Assembly (NCBI GenBank): GCA_947475465.1
Contig: CANJLK010000001.1
Span: 222,513-286,512 of the forward strand
DNA from: Caulobacteraceae bacterium
Lineage (GTDB): Bacteria > Pseudomonadota > Alphaproteobacteria > Caulobacterales > Caulobacteraceae
Length of the DNA stretch: 64,000 nt
Direction: 5' to 3'
The position numbers and the translations under genes are program-made. Below are positions 7,970 through 16,275 of this stretch, one piece after another (position 1 is the first letter of the stretch; every line of letters begins with the position of its first letter). The notes beneath the pieces were generated by a model. It saw nothing but the letters and a program-made list of their open reading frames with translations. It had not been told where the DNA came from and searched no databases.

Positions 7970-9606
7970 CGGACTATGATGTCGTGGTCATCGGCGCCGG
8001 GATCGGCGGCCTCTATGCGATCGAGCGCCTTCGCGGTCAGGGCTTGTCGGTCCTGGCGGTCGAGAGCGGCAGCGGCGTCGGCGGGGTGTGGCACCACAAT
8101 CGCTATCCGGGCGCCCGGGTCGATATCGACAGCATCGACTATTGCTTTCACTTCTCGCGGGAGCTGACCCGAGACTGGCGGTGGACCGAGCGCTATGCGT
8201 CTCAGGACGAGTTGCTGCGCTATCTCAACCACGTGGCTGACCGCTTCGACCTGCGGCGGCATATCCTTTTCGAAACCACGGTTACCGCGGCCCAATGGCG
8301 GCCGGACGAGGCTCGCTACGACGTCGAAACCGGCAGCGGCCAGCGCTTTACCTGCCGCTTTCTGCTGCTCGCGACCGGCAACCTTTCCGCGGCGCGAAAG
8401 CCCGATTTCCCAGGCCTCGACGACTTCAAAGGCGACTGGGTGCAGACGTCCCACTGGCCTGACCGCGACGTGCAGATCGCCGGGAAACGCATCGCGGTCA
8501 TCGGTACAGGTTCGTCAGGCGTCCAGGCGGCGACGGCGTTGGCCGAACGGGCTGGACATCTCTTCGTGTTCCAGCGGACCGCCAACTATTCGGTTCCGGC
8601 CGGTAACGTCCCCCTCGACGCGGCGGTCCTGGATGCGGTCTTCGCCGAGCCCAACCGTCGCGAGGCGCTGTTGAACAGCCGCATTGGTTCCCGCCTGGAA
8701 CTGGAAGGCGGAGTCCTGAACTACGCGGACTATTCGGAAGCCGAGCGCCTGGACCGGCTTGAGCGGCAATGGACCAAGGGCGGCCAGGGGATGAACCGGG
8801 TCTTCGCCGATCAGGGTCTCGACCTGGCGGTCAATACGGTGGTCGCCGACTTCGTGCGGGCCAAGATCCGCCAGACCGTCCACGACCCTGCGACTGCGGA
8901 ACGGCTCTGCCCGTACGATTACCCCATCGGGTCGCGGCGGCTGATCATGGACACCGGCTACTACGAGATCTTCAATCGGCCGAACGTCACCCTGGTTGAT
9001 GTGGCGGCGGACCCTATCGAGCGGATCACCGAGTCCGGGATAAGACTGAAAAGCGGCGCGGAGCATGAGGTCGATCTCATTGTCTTCGCTCTGGGCTTCC
9101 ATGCGTTCCGCGGCGCCATGGAGCGGATCGATATCCGCAATGAAAAGGGCGAACATCTGACCGGCGGCTGGTCGCGAGGCCCGCGTGCGCTTCTGGGCCT
9201 GATGACCACAGGCTTCCCCAACCTGTTCTTCCCCACCGGTCCGGGCGGGCCCTCGGTCCTGTCCAACATGGTGCTGATGAACGAGCAGCAGATCGATTTC
9301 GTCGGCGAGCTCATCGCGCACATGGACGCCCGCGGAATGCGGACCGTCCAACCTGACCGAGACGCCCAGGACGCCTGGATGGACGAGGTGGCCGCGGCCG
9401 CCAGCAAGCTGATCCGGCTCAATGTCGACAACTACATGGTGCACGTGAACAGCGACGACGGATCGCGGGTCTTCATACCCTATGTGGGCGGCCTCGACCG
9501 TTTCAACAGGACCTGCCGGGCCGTCGCGGCGGATGGGTTCCGGGGGTTCGTATTCGGCCAGGCTTTAGAGCCGACGCAGCCCTCGGCTTCGACGGAGCCG
9601 GCCTGA
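7966..9606 (+). CDS. Baeyer-Villiger monooxygenase (flavin-dependent)
   Basis: A 546-residue class B flavoprotein. FAD-binding VVVIGAGIGGLYAIERL near residues 6-22, a second Rossmann motif IAVIGTGSSGVQA near 176-188, and RYPGARVDIDS near 46-56 are typical of cyclohexanone/phenylacetone monooxygenases. The fingerprint between the Rossmann motifs reads FKGDWVQTSHWP (154-165), with Gln at the position where the family consensus FxGxxxHxxxW has His. The start is GTG 7966 after GGAGA. It converts ketones to esters or lactones using NADPH and O2. Flanked by esterase and SDR genes in an overlapping operon, matching a ketone, lactone, hydroxyacid sequence. Confidence 0.92.
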   Translation: MTDYDVVVIGAGIGGLYAIERLRGQGLSVLAVESGSGVGGVWHHNRYPGARVDIDSIDYCFHFSRELTRDWRWTERYASQDELLRYLNHVADRFDLRRHILFETTVTAAQWRPDEARYDVETGSGQRFTCRFLLLATGNLSAARKPDFPGLDDFKGDWVQTSHWPDRDVQIAGKRIAVIGTGSSGVQAATALAERAGHLFVFQRTANYSVPAGNVPLDAAVLDAVFAEPNRREALLNSRIGSRLELEGGVLNYADYSEAERLDRLERQWTKGGQGMNRVFADQGLDLAVNTVVADFVRAKIRQTVHDPATAERLCPYDYPIGSRRLIMDTGYYEIFNRPNVTLVDVAADPIERITESGIRLKSGAEHEVDLIVFALGFHAFRGAMERIDIRNEKGEHLTGGWSRGPRALLGLMTTGFPNLFFPTGPGGPSVLSNMVLMNEQQIDFVGELIAHMDARGMRTVQPDRDAQDAWMDEVAAAASKLIRLNVDNYMVHVNSDDGSRVFIPYVGGLDRFNRTCRAVAADGFRGFVFGQALEPTQPSASTEPA

Positions 9607-10475
9607 TGGCCTGCACACTTGGCGGCAAGGCGATCGTCGTCACCGGCGCGGGCGGCGGTATCGGCGAGGCGACGGCCAGGCTGGCCGCGGCGCTGGGCGC
9701 GCAGGTGCTGGTCAACGACCTCAACGGGGACGCCGCGGAGACCGTGGCTCGCGAAATCCGGGAGGCGGGCGGCGACGCGGTGTCGAACGCGGGCAACATC
9801 GGCCAATGGGCAACCGGCCAGGCGCTGGTCGCCGCCGCCCTGAAGGCGTTTGGCCGACTGGACGGGCTGGTCAACAATGCCGGCGTATTCCGGATTGCTC
9901 CGTTGGCCGAGACCACCGAGGACGACATGCGGGCCACGTTCGGCGTCAATGTCCTCGGGTCAACGGCCTGCGCCCAGGCGGCGGCCCGGCACATGCTCGC
10001 GCAAGGCAGCGGGTCCATCGTCAACATCGTTTCGGGCGCCCAGTGCGGCATGCACGGACTGACAGCCTACGGCGCCAGCAAGGGCGCGTTGGCGACGCTG
10101 ACCTATACCTGGGCGGTGGAACTTGCTGGCAGCGGCGTGCGGGTGAATGCGGTATCGCCGATGGCCAACACCCAGATGAGCCACCAGACCCGGGACTACC
10201 AGACCGCCCATGCCGTGCCGCTGTCCGCCAACGGGCCGCCGCCCTCCGCCAACGCGCCGGCGATCTGCTACCTGCTGACCGACGCGGCGGCCGGGCTCAA
10301 TGGCCAGGTGGTCCGGATCAGTGGGTCCGCCCTGACCCTGATGACCCACCCCGCGATCCTTGCGCCAGTACTGGAAAACCCGTCCTGGACGGTCGATTCG
10401 ATTGCCGACGCCTTCGAAGGGCCGCTCGCCATCCGTCACCAGCCGCTTGGTGTCGTCCAGGCCGCTTTGGCCTAG
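9606..10475 (+). CDS. SDR-family dehydrogenase (copy 1)
   Basis: A 289-residue short-chain dehydrogenase/reductase. TGAGGGIG binds the cofactor, NNAG follows in LVNNAGVF, the catalytic Ser is in NIVSGAQCG and the Tyr/Lys pair in AYGASKGA. The acidic residue after beta2 (VNDLNGD) suggests NAD(H). The start ATG shares its A with the last base of the BVMO stop (TGATG). Length exceeds a minimal SDR by a C-terminal extension (SALTLMTHPAILAPVLENPSW...) also present in the adjacent copy, resembling the multifunctional-enzyme-type SDRs. It probably oxidises a hydroxyl to the ketone used by the BVMO or acts on a hydroxyacyl intermediate. Confidence 0.9.
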   Translation: MACTLGGKAIVVTGAGGGIGEATARLAAALGAQVLVNDLNGDAAETVAREIREAGGDAVSNAGNIGQWATGQALVAAALKAFGRLDGLVNNAGVFRIAPLAETTEDDMRATFGVNVLGSTACAQAAARHMLAQGSGSIVNIVSGAQCGMHGLTAYGASKGALATLTYTWAVELAGSGVRVNAVSPMANTQMSHQTRDYQTAHAVPLSANGPPPSANAPAICYLLTDAAAGLNGQVVRISGSALTLMTHPAILAPVLENPSWTVDSIADAFEGPLAIRHQPLGVVQAALA

Positions 10476-10503
10476 CGGTCTCTGGCAAGGAGCAGCCGAC
10501 CCG

Positions 10504-11373
10504 ATGCAGACCAGGCTGGATGGGAAGGCCATCGTCATCACCGGAGCTGGCGGCGGTATCGGGGAGGCGACGGCGCGTCTGGCGGCGGCCCTCGGCGGCA
10601 AGGTCCTCGTCAACGACATCAACGGCGCGGCCGCAGAAAACGTCGCCTGCGCGATCCGGGAGGCTGGCGGCCAGGCTCAGTCGAATTCGGACGATGTCGG
10701 CAAATGGGCCACCGGCCAGGCCCTGGTCGCCGCTGCGCTGGAAGCCTTCGGGCGCTTGGATGGCCTGGTCAACAATGCCGCGGTGTTTCGGTTGGCGCCC
10801 ATGGCGCAGACCACGGAGGACGACCTGCGCGCCACCTTCGAGGTCAACACCCTGGGCGCAGCGGCCTGCGCCCAGGCGGCGGCCCGGCACATGCTGGCGA
10901 ACAGCGGCGGCTCCATCGTCAATATTGTCTCCGGCGCCCAGTGCGGAATGGAAGCCCTGGCCGCCTATGGCGCGAGCAAGGGCGGCCTCGCGTCCCTGAC
11001 CTACGCCTGGGCCATGGAACTCGCGGGCGGCCGCGTGCGAATGAACGCGGTGTCGCCCTTGGCCGACACGCAGATGAGCGACATAACCAGAGCCTACCTG
11101 GCCAGTCGGTCAGTGCCTCTGCCCGACTATGTGCCTCCAGCGTCAGCGAACGCGCCGGCGATCTGTTACCTGCTCAGCGACGCCTCCGCGGGCCTCCATG
11201 GCCAGGTGGTTCGCATCGGCGGATCGGACCTGACGCTGATGACCCACCCCGCGATCCTCGCGCCGGTGCTGCAAAGTTCGCAATGGACGGTGGAGTCGAT
11301 CGCGGCGGCTTTCGCAGGGCCGCTTTCCTCACGCCACCAGCGCCTGGGTATGGTGCAGGTCGAACAGATTTGA
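10504..11373 (+). CDS. SDR-family dehydrogenase (copy 2, tandem paralogue)
   Basis: A 289-residue paralogue of the preceding gene, same length and near-identical in long blocks (IGEATARLAAALG, WATGQALVAAAL, FGRLDGLVNNA, CAQAAARHML, IVNIVSGAQCGM, MTHPAILAPVL). Catalytic Ser, Tyr and Lys are retained (VSGAQCG, AYGASKGG). The conserved NNAG motif is changed to NNAA here, which may affect stability or cofactor geometry. The start ATG 10504 has AAGGAG about 11 nt upstream. The gene ends 15 nt before a convergent ACAD gene. Two copies could act on different stereoisomers or on successive intermediates. Confidence 0.9.
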   Translation: MQTRLDGKAIVITGAGGGIGEATARLAAALGGKVLVNDINGAAAENVACAIREAGGQAQSNSDDVGKWATGQALVAAALEAFGRLDGLVNNAAVFRLAPMAQTTEDDLRATFEVNTLGAAACAQAAARHMLANSGGSIVNIVSGAQCGMEALAAYGASKGGLASLTYAWAMELAGGRVRMNAVSPLADTQMSDITRAYLASRSVPLPDYVPPASANAPAICYLLSDASAGLHGQVVRIGGSDLTLMTHPAILAPVLQSSQWTVESIAAAFAGPLSSRHQRLGMVQVEQI

Positions 11374-11388
11374 ACGCTCAGGCTCGCC

Positions 11389-12492
11389 TCAGGCCTGCGT
11401 AAGGTCGACGTGGCGGCGCGCGTGGGAGGCGCGATCGCCCCAGGTGCGGCCGATGGCGCGGATGCGCTTGTAGTAGTGGCCAACGGCGTTTTCCTCGGCC
11501 ATGCCGATACCGCCGTGCAGCTGGATCGCCTGGCCGCAGACGAATTCCCCGGCGTCGATGGCCGTGACCATGGCTGCCGAGACCGCTGCAGCGCGGATTT
11601 CCGGGCCGGCATCGAGGGCTGACAGGCCACGCAGCAGCATGGAGCGGGTGGTCTCCGCGCGGACGAACATGTCGGCGACGCGGTGGGTGAGGACCTGGAA
11701 CTTCGAGAGGGTCCGGCCGAACTGCTCGCGGGTCTTCAAGTATTCGGCGGTGATCGACATGGCCGCATCCATGCACCCCAGCGCCTCGGCGACGAGCAGC
11801 AGCGCGGCCTCATCGACCGCGCGTTCCAGGGGCGCCAGCGCATCGGCGATCATGAGGCTGGCGGGTGTATCGGCCATCAGCAGATCGGCTGCCCGGCGGT
11901 TGTCGACGGTGCGGTAGCGACGCACGGTCAGGCCCGGCGCGTCGGCGGCCACCAGGAAAAGACCGATGGTTCCGGCAAGCTTCGCCGATACCAGAAAATG
12001 CCCCGCCGCCGCGCCGTCCGGCACGACGATCTTCTCTCCGCTAAGGGTAAAGCCGCTGTCCACAGGCTTCGCCTGCGCGGCGATGGCGTCCAGCCCATAG
12101 CGTGATGAGGACTCTTCGGTGGCGAGCGCGACGATGGCCTCGCCGCCGCCAATCGCGTCCAGCAACGGCTGCTGATCCCGCGGCCGGTCGGCCCGGGCGA
12201 GCAGCCCGGCGCACAGCACCGCGGTCGAGACGAACGGGGCGCCCACCAGGCCGCGGCCGAAGCTTTCCGCCAGCAGGGCCGCATCGGCCGTGACGCCGCC
12301 CAGCCCGCCGAGGTCCTCCGGGATCATCAGCATCAGCCAGCCGAGTTCGGCGAAGGTCTGCCAATCGGCGCGGGCGAAGCCTTCGGGGCCCGCTGCGGCG
12401 GCGCGCACCTGCTCGAAACCCGACTTTTGCGCCACGAAGCGGTCGACACTCTCCTTGAGCATCGTCTGTTCGTCGCTGAGGCGAAAATCCAA
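11389..12492 (-). CDS. Acyl-CoA dehydrogenase-family protein, shorter subunit of a pair
   Basis: About 367 residues from TTG 12492, which has AGGAGA 5 nt upstream; the preceding ORF extension is therefore not used. N-terminus MDFRLSDEQTMLKESVDRF and C-terminal REQFGRTLSKFQVLTHRVADM and QLHGGIGMAEENAVGHYYKRIRAI are ACAD-like. The middle flavin/substrate signature of canonical ACADs (FSEP-x-GSD) is absent, and no canonical catalytic Glu near the C-terminus is visible. This is the pattern of the non-canonical subunit in alpha2beta2 ACADs such as those for steroid side chains. It lies 13 nt downstream of the canonical-type partner at 12506. Confidence 0.88.
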   Translation of the reverse strand: MDFRLSDEQTMLKESVDRFVAQKSGFEQVRAAAAGPEGFARADWQTFAELGWLMLMIPEDLGGLGGVTADAALLAESFGRGLVGAPFVSTAVLCAGLLARADRPRDQQPLLDAIGGGEAIVALATEESSSRYGLDAIAAQAKPVDSGFTLSGEKIVVPDGAAAGHFLVSAKLAGTIGLFLVAADAPGLTVRRYRTVDNRRAADLLMADTPASLMIADALAPLERAVDEAALLLVAEALGCMDAAMSITAEYLKTREQFGRTLSKFQVLTHRVADMFVRAETTRSMLLRGLSALDAGPEIRAAAVSAAMVTAIDAGEFVCGQAIQLHGGIGMAEENAVGHYYKRIRAIGRTWGDRASHARRHVDLTQA

Positions 12493-12505
12493 CGCTGTCT
12501 CCTGC

Positions 12506-13693
12506 TCAGAGGCCGAATTGCTGCTTGGCGATGATCCCGCGCTGGATCTCATTGCTGCCGGCATAGATCGTGGTGGCGCGCAGGAACAGCTGGCGCGCGG
12601 CCAGGCCCGGTGCGTACTCCCCGGGGTTGCCGGGCAGGTCGTTCCGCTCGAAGTCGTCCTCGCCGTAGAAGATGCGGCCCCGGGCGCCGATCATGTCCAC
12701 CGCCAGGTCGGTCATGCGCTGCTGGAGTTCGCTGGCGACGATCTTGAGCCCCGACGCGATCGCTGGATTCTTACTGCCGTTGATGATCTCGCGCAGCACC
12801 GACCATTCCAGCCCGTCGAGATCCATCTCCAGCTGGGCGATACGCCGGCGGGCCTCGTCGCGTGCGGCCGAGGGGCTGGCGCCATACTCCGACGCGGCAA
12901 TTTCCTTGAGCAGGACAAGGTCGCGCTTGGCGCGCGGCACGTGGGCGTTGGTGATCCGCTCGTTGGCCAACATGAACTTGGTGTAGTCCCAGCCCCGGCC
13001 CTCCTCGCCGATGATGTCGCTGGCCGGAATCCGGACGTTCTCCAGAAAGACCTCGTTGACGCTGTGCCCCTCGTCGAGGGTGACGATCGGGCGGACGCGG
13101 ACGCCCGGGTCGGTCATCGGCAGCATTACGAAGGAGAACCCGCCCTTCTGGGCCGGCACCGATGGGTCGGTGCGCACCAGGCAGAACATCCGGTCGGCGT
13201 AGTGCGCCTCCGTCGTCCAGATCTTCTGGCCATTGATCACGTAGCTGGCGCCATCGCGCACGGCGCTTGTCCGCGCCGAGGCCAAGTCGGAACCGGAAGA
13301 GGGCTCGGAGAAGCCCTGGCACCAAAGGGTCTCACCGGTCAGGATATCGGGGATCAGGTCCCTTTTCTGCTCCTCGCGCCCGAATGTGTAGAGCAGCGGT
13401 CCCACCAGCCGGGGCCCGAAGTAGGTCAAGAAGGGCGCGTCAGCGGCGGCGAGTTCCTCCTCGAAGATATGGACCTGCAATGGCGACCAGCCCGTCCCGC
13501 CATATTCCTTCGGCCAATGCGCCACCGACCAGCCGCGGTCGTAGAGGATGCGGTTCCAGAGCTTCAGGTCGGCCTTGGTGGGATGGACGCGCTGGCGGGT
13601 GCGGCGGGCCATGTCCGGGGGGACCAGACCGCGCAGCGCTTCGCGGATCTCAAGGCGGAAATCCTCGTCTTCTTTGGCGAAGGTCAGGTCCAT
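12506..13693 (-). CDS. Acyl-CoA dehydrogenase, FAD-signature subunit of a pair
   Basis: A 395-residue ACAD starting MDLTFAKEDEDFRLEIREAL at ATG 13693 (CGGAG upstream). It carries the flavin/substrate loop WCQGFSEPSSGSDLASARTSA, the trp-rich INGQKIWTTEAHYADRMF strand and the C-terminal TIYAGSNEIQRGIIAKQQFGL. In medium-chain enzymes the position before G in YEGT is the catalytic Glu; here it is Ala, so the base must sit elsewhere, as in isovaleryl-type and heteromeric ACADs. It is followed 13 nt later by the shorter partner. Together they probably introduce an alpha,beta double bond into a bulky acyl-CoA. Confidence 0.92.
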   Translation of the reverse strand: MDLTFAKEDEDFRLEIREALRGLVPPDMARRTRQRVHPTKADLKLWNRILYDRGWSVAHWPKEYGGTGWSPLQVHIFEEELAAADAPFLTYFGPRLVGPLLYTFGREEQKRDLIPDILTGETLWCQGFSEPSSGSDLASARTSAVRDGASYVINGQKIWTTEAHYADRMFCLVRTDPSVPAQKGGFSFVMLPMTDPGVRVRPIVTLDEGHSVNEVFLENVRIPASDIIGEEGRGWDYTKFMLANERITNAHVPRAKRDLVLLKEIAASEYGASPSAARDEARRRIAQLEMDLDGLEWSVLREIINGSKNPAIASGLKIVASELQQRMTDLAVDMIGARGRIFYGEDDFERNDLPGNPGEYAPGLAARQLFLRATTIYAGSNEIQRGIIAKQQFGL

Positions 13694-13718
13694 GGGAACT
13701 CCGGTGCGCTGACGAAAG

Positions 13719-15392
13719 TCAAGAGGCGAGGGCGGCGGCGATGCCGCGGGCCGTCTCGCGAAGCAGGTCCTTGCGGACCTTGCCGATCGCCGTGCGCGGC
13801 AGGTCATCGACCAGTTCCAGGTGTTCCGGGATCTTCTGCTTGGCGATCCCGGCCGCGACCAGGAAGCGGCCGATCTCGCCCAGGTCGATGGCCTGTCCGA
13901 ACGCGGGGATGACGAAGGCGCAGCCGATCTCGCCGGTGCGGGCGTTGGGCATGGCGACGATGGCGACCTCGGCGATCGCCGGATGGCCCATCAGGACGTC
14001 CTCGACCTCCTTGGGGCTGATGTTCTCGCCGCCGCGAATGATGATGTCCTTCATCCGTCCGGTAATCAGGATGGAGCTCCCGTGAACGATCTTTCCCAGG
14101 TCTCCCATGTGGAAGAAGCCCTGGTCATCGATGGCGGCGGCGGTGTCCTCGGGGTGGGTGTAGCCGATCAGCATCTGCGGACCCCGCGCGATGATCTCGC
14201 CCTCCGCGCCGGCGGGGAGGTCCACCCCGGTCGAGGGATCGATGATCCGCGCCTCGCAGCCGAAGATCCGGCCGTCGGTCGTGGCGCCCAGCTCGACGTC
14301 GGCCCGGTCGGTGACGCCGCCGGTGATGTTCGGCACTTCGGTGGCGCCGTAGATTCGCGAGATGACGCAGTTGGGGAAGAAGGCCGTGGCCTCCCGGATC
14401 AGCTCCGGCCAGACCTGGGCGCCGCCGCAAAGATAGAGGCGCAGGTCAGGTAGGTGCTCTCCCTGCCGCTTGGCTTCCTCCAGCAGGCCCTCCAGGAAGA
14501 TGGTCGCGGCGATCATCCCAGTCGCCTTGTGGCGGCGAAGGGCGTCGAGGCAGGCGATGGGATCCCAGGTGTCCGCCAGGATGGTGGTGATGCCCAGCGT
14601 GAACGGCATGCACAGCGAGTAGAGCATCCCCGTCACGTGGGTCACCGGCGAGGGATTGTAGAGAATGTCCCGTGGTCCGACCTTCAGGTCCTGGCCGCGC
14701 ATCCAGTTTTCGGACTGTAGGCTGTTGTGGCTGTGAAGCACGCCTTTGGCGCGTCCGGTGGTGCCCGAGGTGTACATCACCAGCTTGACGGCGTTGGGAT
14801 CGGCGCCGGGCAGCGCCATCTCGTCCTCGCCGTCCGCCAGCAGGTCCTCATAGCTCGTCAGGCCATCGGCGGCGCCGCGCACGACGACGATCTGCAGCTC
14901 CGGGCCGATCGCCGCGCGCATCCGCTGGGCCATGGCCAGGTAGTCGAAATTGCGGAATTCGGCGGGGACGAAGAACAGTTTGCTGCGGCTGTCGCGCAGC
15001 ATGAAGCCCACTTCCGCGTCCCGGTAGATCGGGGTGATGGGCCCCAGGACCAGGCCGGCCTTCGCCGCGGCCAGGCCGATGATCACCGCCTCACGCCAGT
15101 TGGGCAGCTGGAAGGAGATGGTGTCGCCCGGTCTGAAGCCCCGCCGCGCCAGGGCGTGGGCCAGCCGGTCCGATTCCAGGTCGAGGTCGCGCAGGGTATG
15201 GCTTCGCTCGCCTTCGATCACCGAGACGTGGTCCGGGGTGGCCGCCACCCGTTCGGCCAGATGGTCCGCCACGGTCTTGTTGGACCAGACGCCCGCCTTG
15301 GCGAAATCCGCCGCGCCCGCCGGCAGCGGCCGCACCTCCCACCCGCCGACGTCGCGGCGGGCGGCTTGGCTTGTGTTCAACTGGAGCGCCAT
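13719..15392 (-). CDS. Acyl-CoA synthetase (cyclohexanecarboxylate-CoA ligase-like)
   Basis: A 557-residue AMP-forming ligase. Motifs: P-loop LVMYTSGTTGRAKGVLHSH, A5 RIYGATEVPN, hinge FHMGDLGKI...TGRMKDIIIRGGENISPKEVED and C-terminal lysine in LPRTAIGKVRKD. The overall pattern with an N-terminal WSNKTVADHLAERV and a long HNSLQSENWMRG region is typical of the AliA/cyclohexanecarboxylate-CoA ligase and 2,3-dihydroxybenzoate-AMP ligase-like clade. It lies 25 nt upstream of the ACAD pair on the same strand, so ligase and dehydrogenase are likely one operon and act on the same acid. A related ligase occurs at 54073. Confidence 0.92.
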   Translation of the reverse strand: MALQLNTSQAARRDVGGWEVRPLPAGAADFAKAGVWSNKTVADHLAERVAATPDHVSVIEGERSHTLRDLDLESDRLAHALARRGFRPGDTISFQLPNWREAVIIGLAAAKAGLVLGPITPIYRDAEVGFMLRDSRSKLFFVPAEFRNFDYLAMAQRMRAAIGPELQIVVVRGAADGLTSYEDLLADGEDEMALPGADPNAVKLVMYTSGTTGRAKGVLHSHNSLQSENWMRGQDLKVGPRDILYNPSPVTHVTGMLYSLCMPFTLGITTILADTWDPIACLDALRRHKATGMIAATIFLEGLLEEAKRQGEHLPDLRLYLCGGAQVWPELIREATAFFPNCVISRIYGATEVPNITGGVTDRADVELGATTDGRIFGCEARIIDPSTGVDLPAGAEGEIIARGPQMLIGYTHPEDTAAAIDDQGFFHMGDLGKIVHGSSILITGRMKDIIIRGGENISPKEVEDVLMGHPAIAEVAIVAMPNARTGEIGCAFVIPAFGQAIDLGEIGRFLVAAGIAKQKIPEHLELVDDLPRTAIGKVRKDLLRETARGIAAALAS

Positions 15393-15422
15393 GACTGAGC
15401 CGTTCCCGAAGCCTGCCGAGCC

Positions 15423-16214
15423 CTAGGCCTTGCTGCTCTGGATGGCGTTGCCCAGGCCGCCGTCGCGGATGGCCTGGAAGGCGCCGGCCACGTGCGACAG
15501 CTGGTGGGTGTCGAAGTGGGCGTTGAGCGCGACGCTGAAGCCCTGGGCGTCCAGGGTGCGGTTCAGGGAGCGCTTGAGGATCTTCAGGGCGAAGGGCGAG
15601 GCCTGGGCGATGCGCTGCGCCATCTCCATGGTGCGCGTCTCCAGATCGGCGCGGGGCACCACGTGATTGACCATGCCGATCTTCTCGGCGTCGACGGCGG
15701 TCAGTTTGCCGCCCGCGAAGAGCAGTTCTCGGGCCTTGCGCTGGCCCAGCACCCAGGGGTGCACCAGGACTTCGACGGCCGCCGCCCCCAGGCTGTGCGC
15801 CACGGGGTCGGAGAAGAAGGCGTCGTCGGCGGCCATGATGATGTCGCACATGTTGGCGACCATGAAGCCTGCCGCGATACAGGCGCCCTGCACCTGGGCG
15901 ATCACCGGCTTGGGGGTGTGCAGGATACGCAGGCTGTAGTCGAAATAGCGCTTGGATTCGAAAGCCCAGCGCTCCTCGACAGTGAAATTGCCGCGCTCGC
16001 GCTGGGCTTCCTTCAGATCGTGTCCGGCGGAGAAGTGGTCGCCCTTGCCGGCCAGGATGATCACATGGACGCCGTCATCCTCGGCGGCCGCGGTGAAGGC
16101 GTGATCCAGTTCGTCGAGCAGCTGCCGGCTCTCGGCGTTACGGGCCTCGGGGCGGTTGTGGCTGATGCGGCAGACGGCGCCGAACCGTTCGACCGCCAGG
16201 GTTTCGTAGGTCAC
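15423..16214 (-). CDS. Crotonase-fold protein (enoyl-CoA hydratase/isomerase family), atypical active site
   Basis: A 263-residue crotonase-fold protein. The first oxyanion-hole segment is HFSAGHDLKEA and the second GACIAAGFMVANMCDII. Aligned by eye with rat enoyl-CoA hydratase, the two catalytic Glu positions are Met (in AAGFM) and Val (in SDPV), so simple hydratase chemistry is unlikely. Hydrolase, isomerase or C-C lyase activity is possible. The start is GTG 16214 with AAAGGA 6-7 nt upstream. It precedes the CoA ligase by 30 nt and follows the TPP enzyme by 61 nt, probably one operon. Confidence 0.88.
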   Translation of the reverse strand: MTYETLAVERFGAVCRISHNRPEARNAESRQLLDELDHAFTAAAEDDGVHVIILAGKGDHFSAGHDLKEAQRERGNFTVEERWAFESKRYFDYSLRILHTPKPVIAQVQGACIAAGFMVANMCDIIMAADDAFFSDPVAHSLGAAAVEVLVHPWVLGQRKARELLFAGGKLTAVDAEKIGMVNHVVPRADLETRTMEMAQRIAQASPFALKILKRSLNRTLDAQGFSVALNAHFDTHQLSHVAGAFQAIRDGGLGNAIQSSKA

Positions 16215-16275
16215 GCGATGTCCTTTGCGGGGTGTCTCATGCGGAGATCGATCAGGGTCAGGATAGACGGCGCCT

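Noticed and set aside
12290..13912. Long open frame on the plus strand opposite the ACAD and ligase genes
   Set aside because: It is a mirror frame of two well-conserved minus-strand genes, is rich in Arg/Gly/Asp repeats and shows no family motif. The same holds for the long opposite-strand frames at 4516-5817, 28108-29607, 35834-37309 and 50062-51600.
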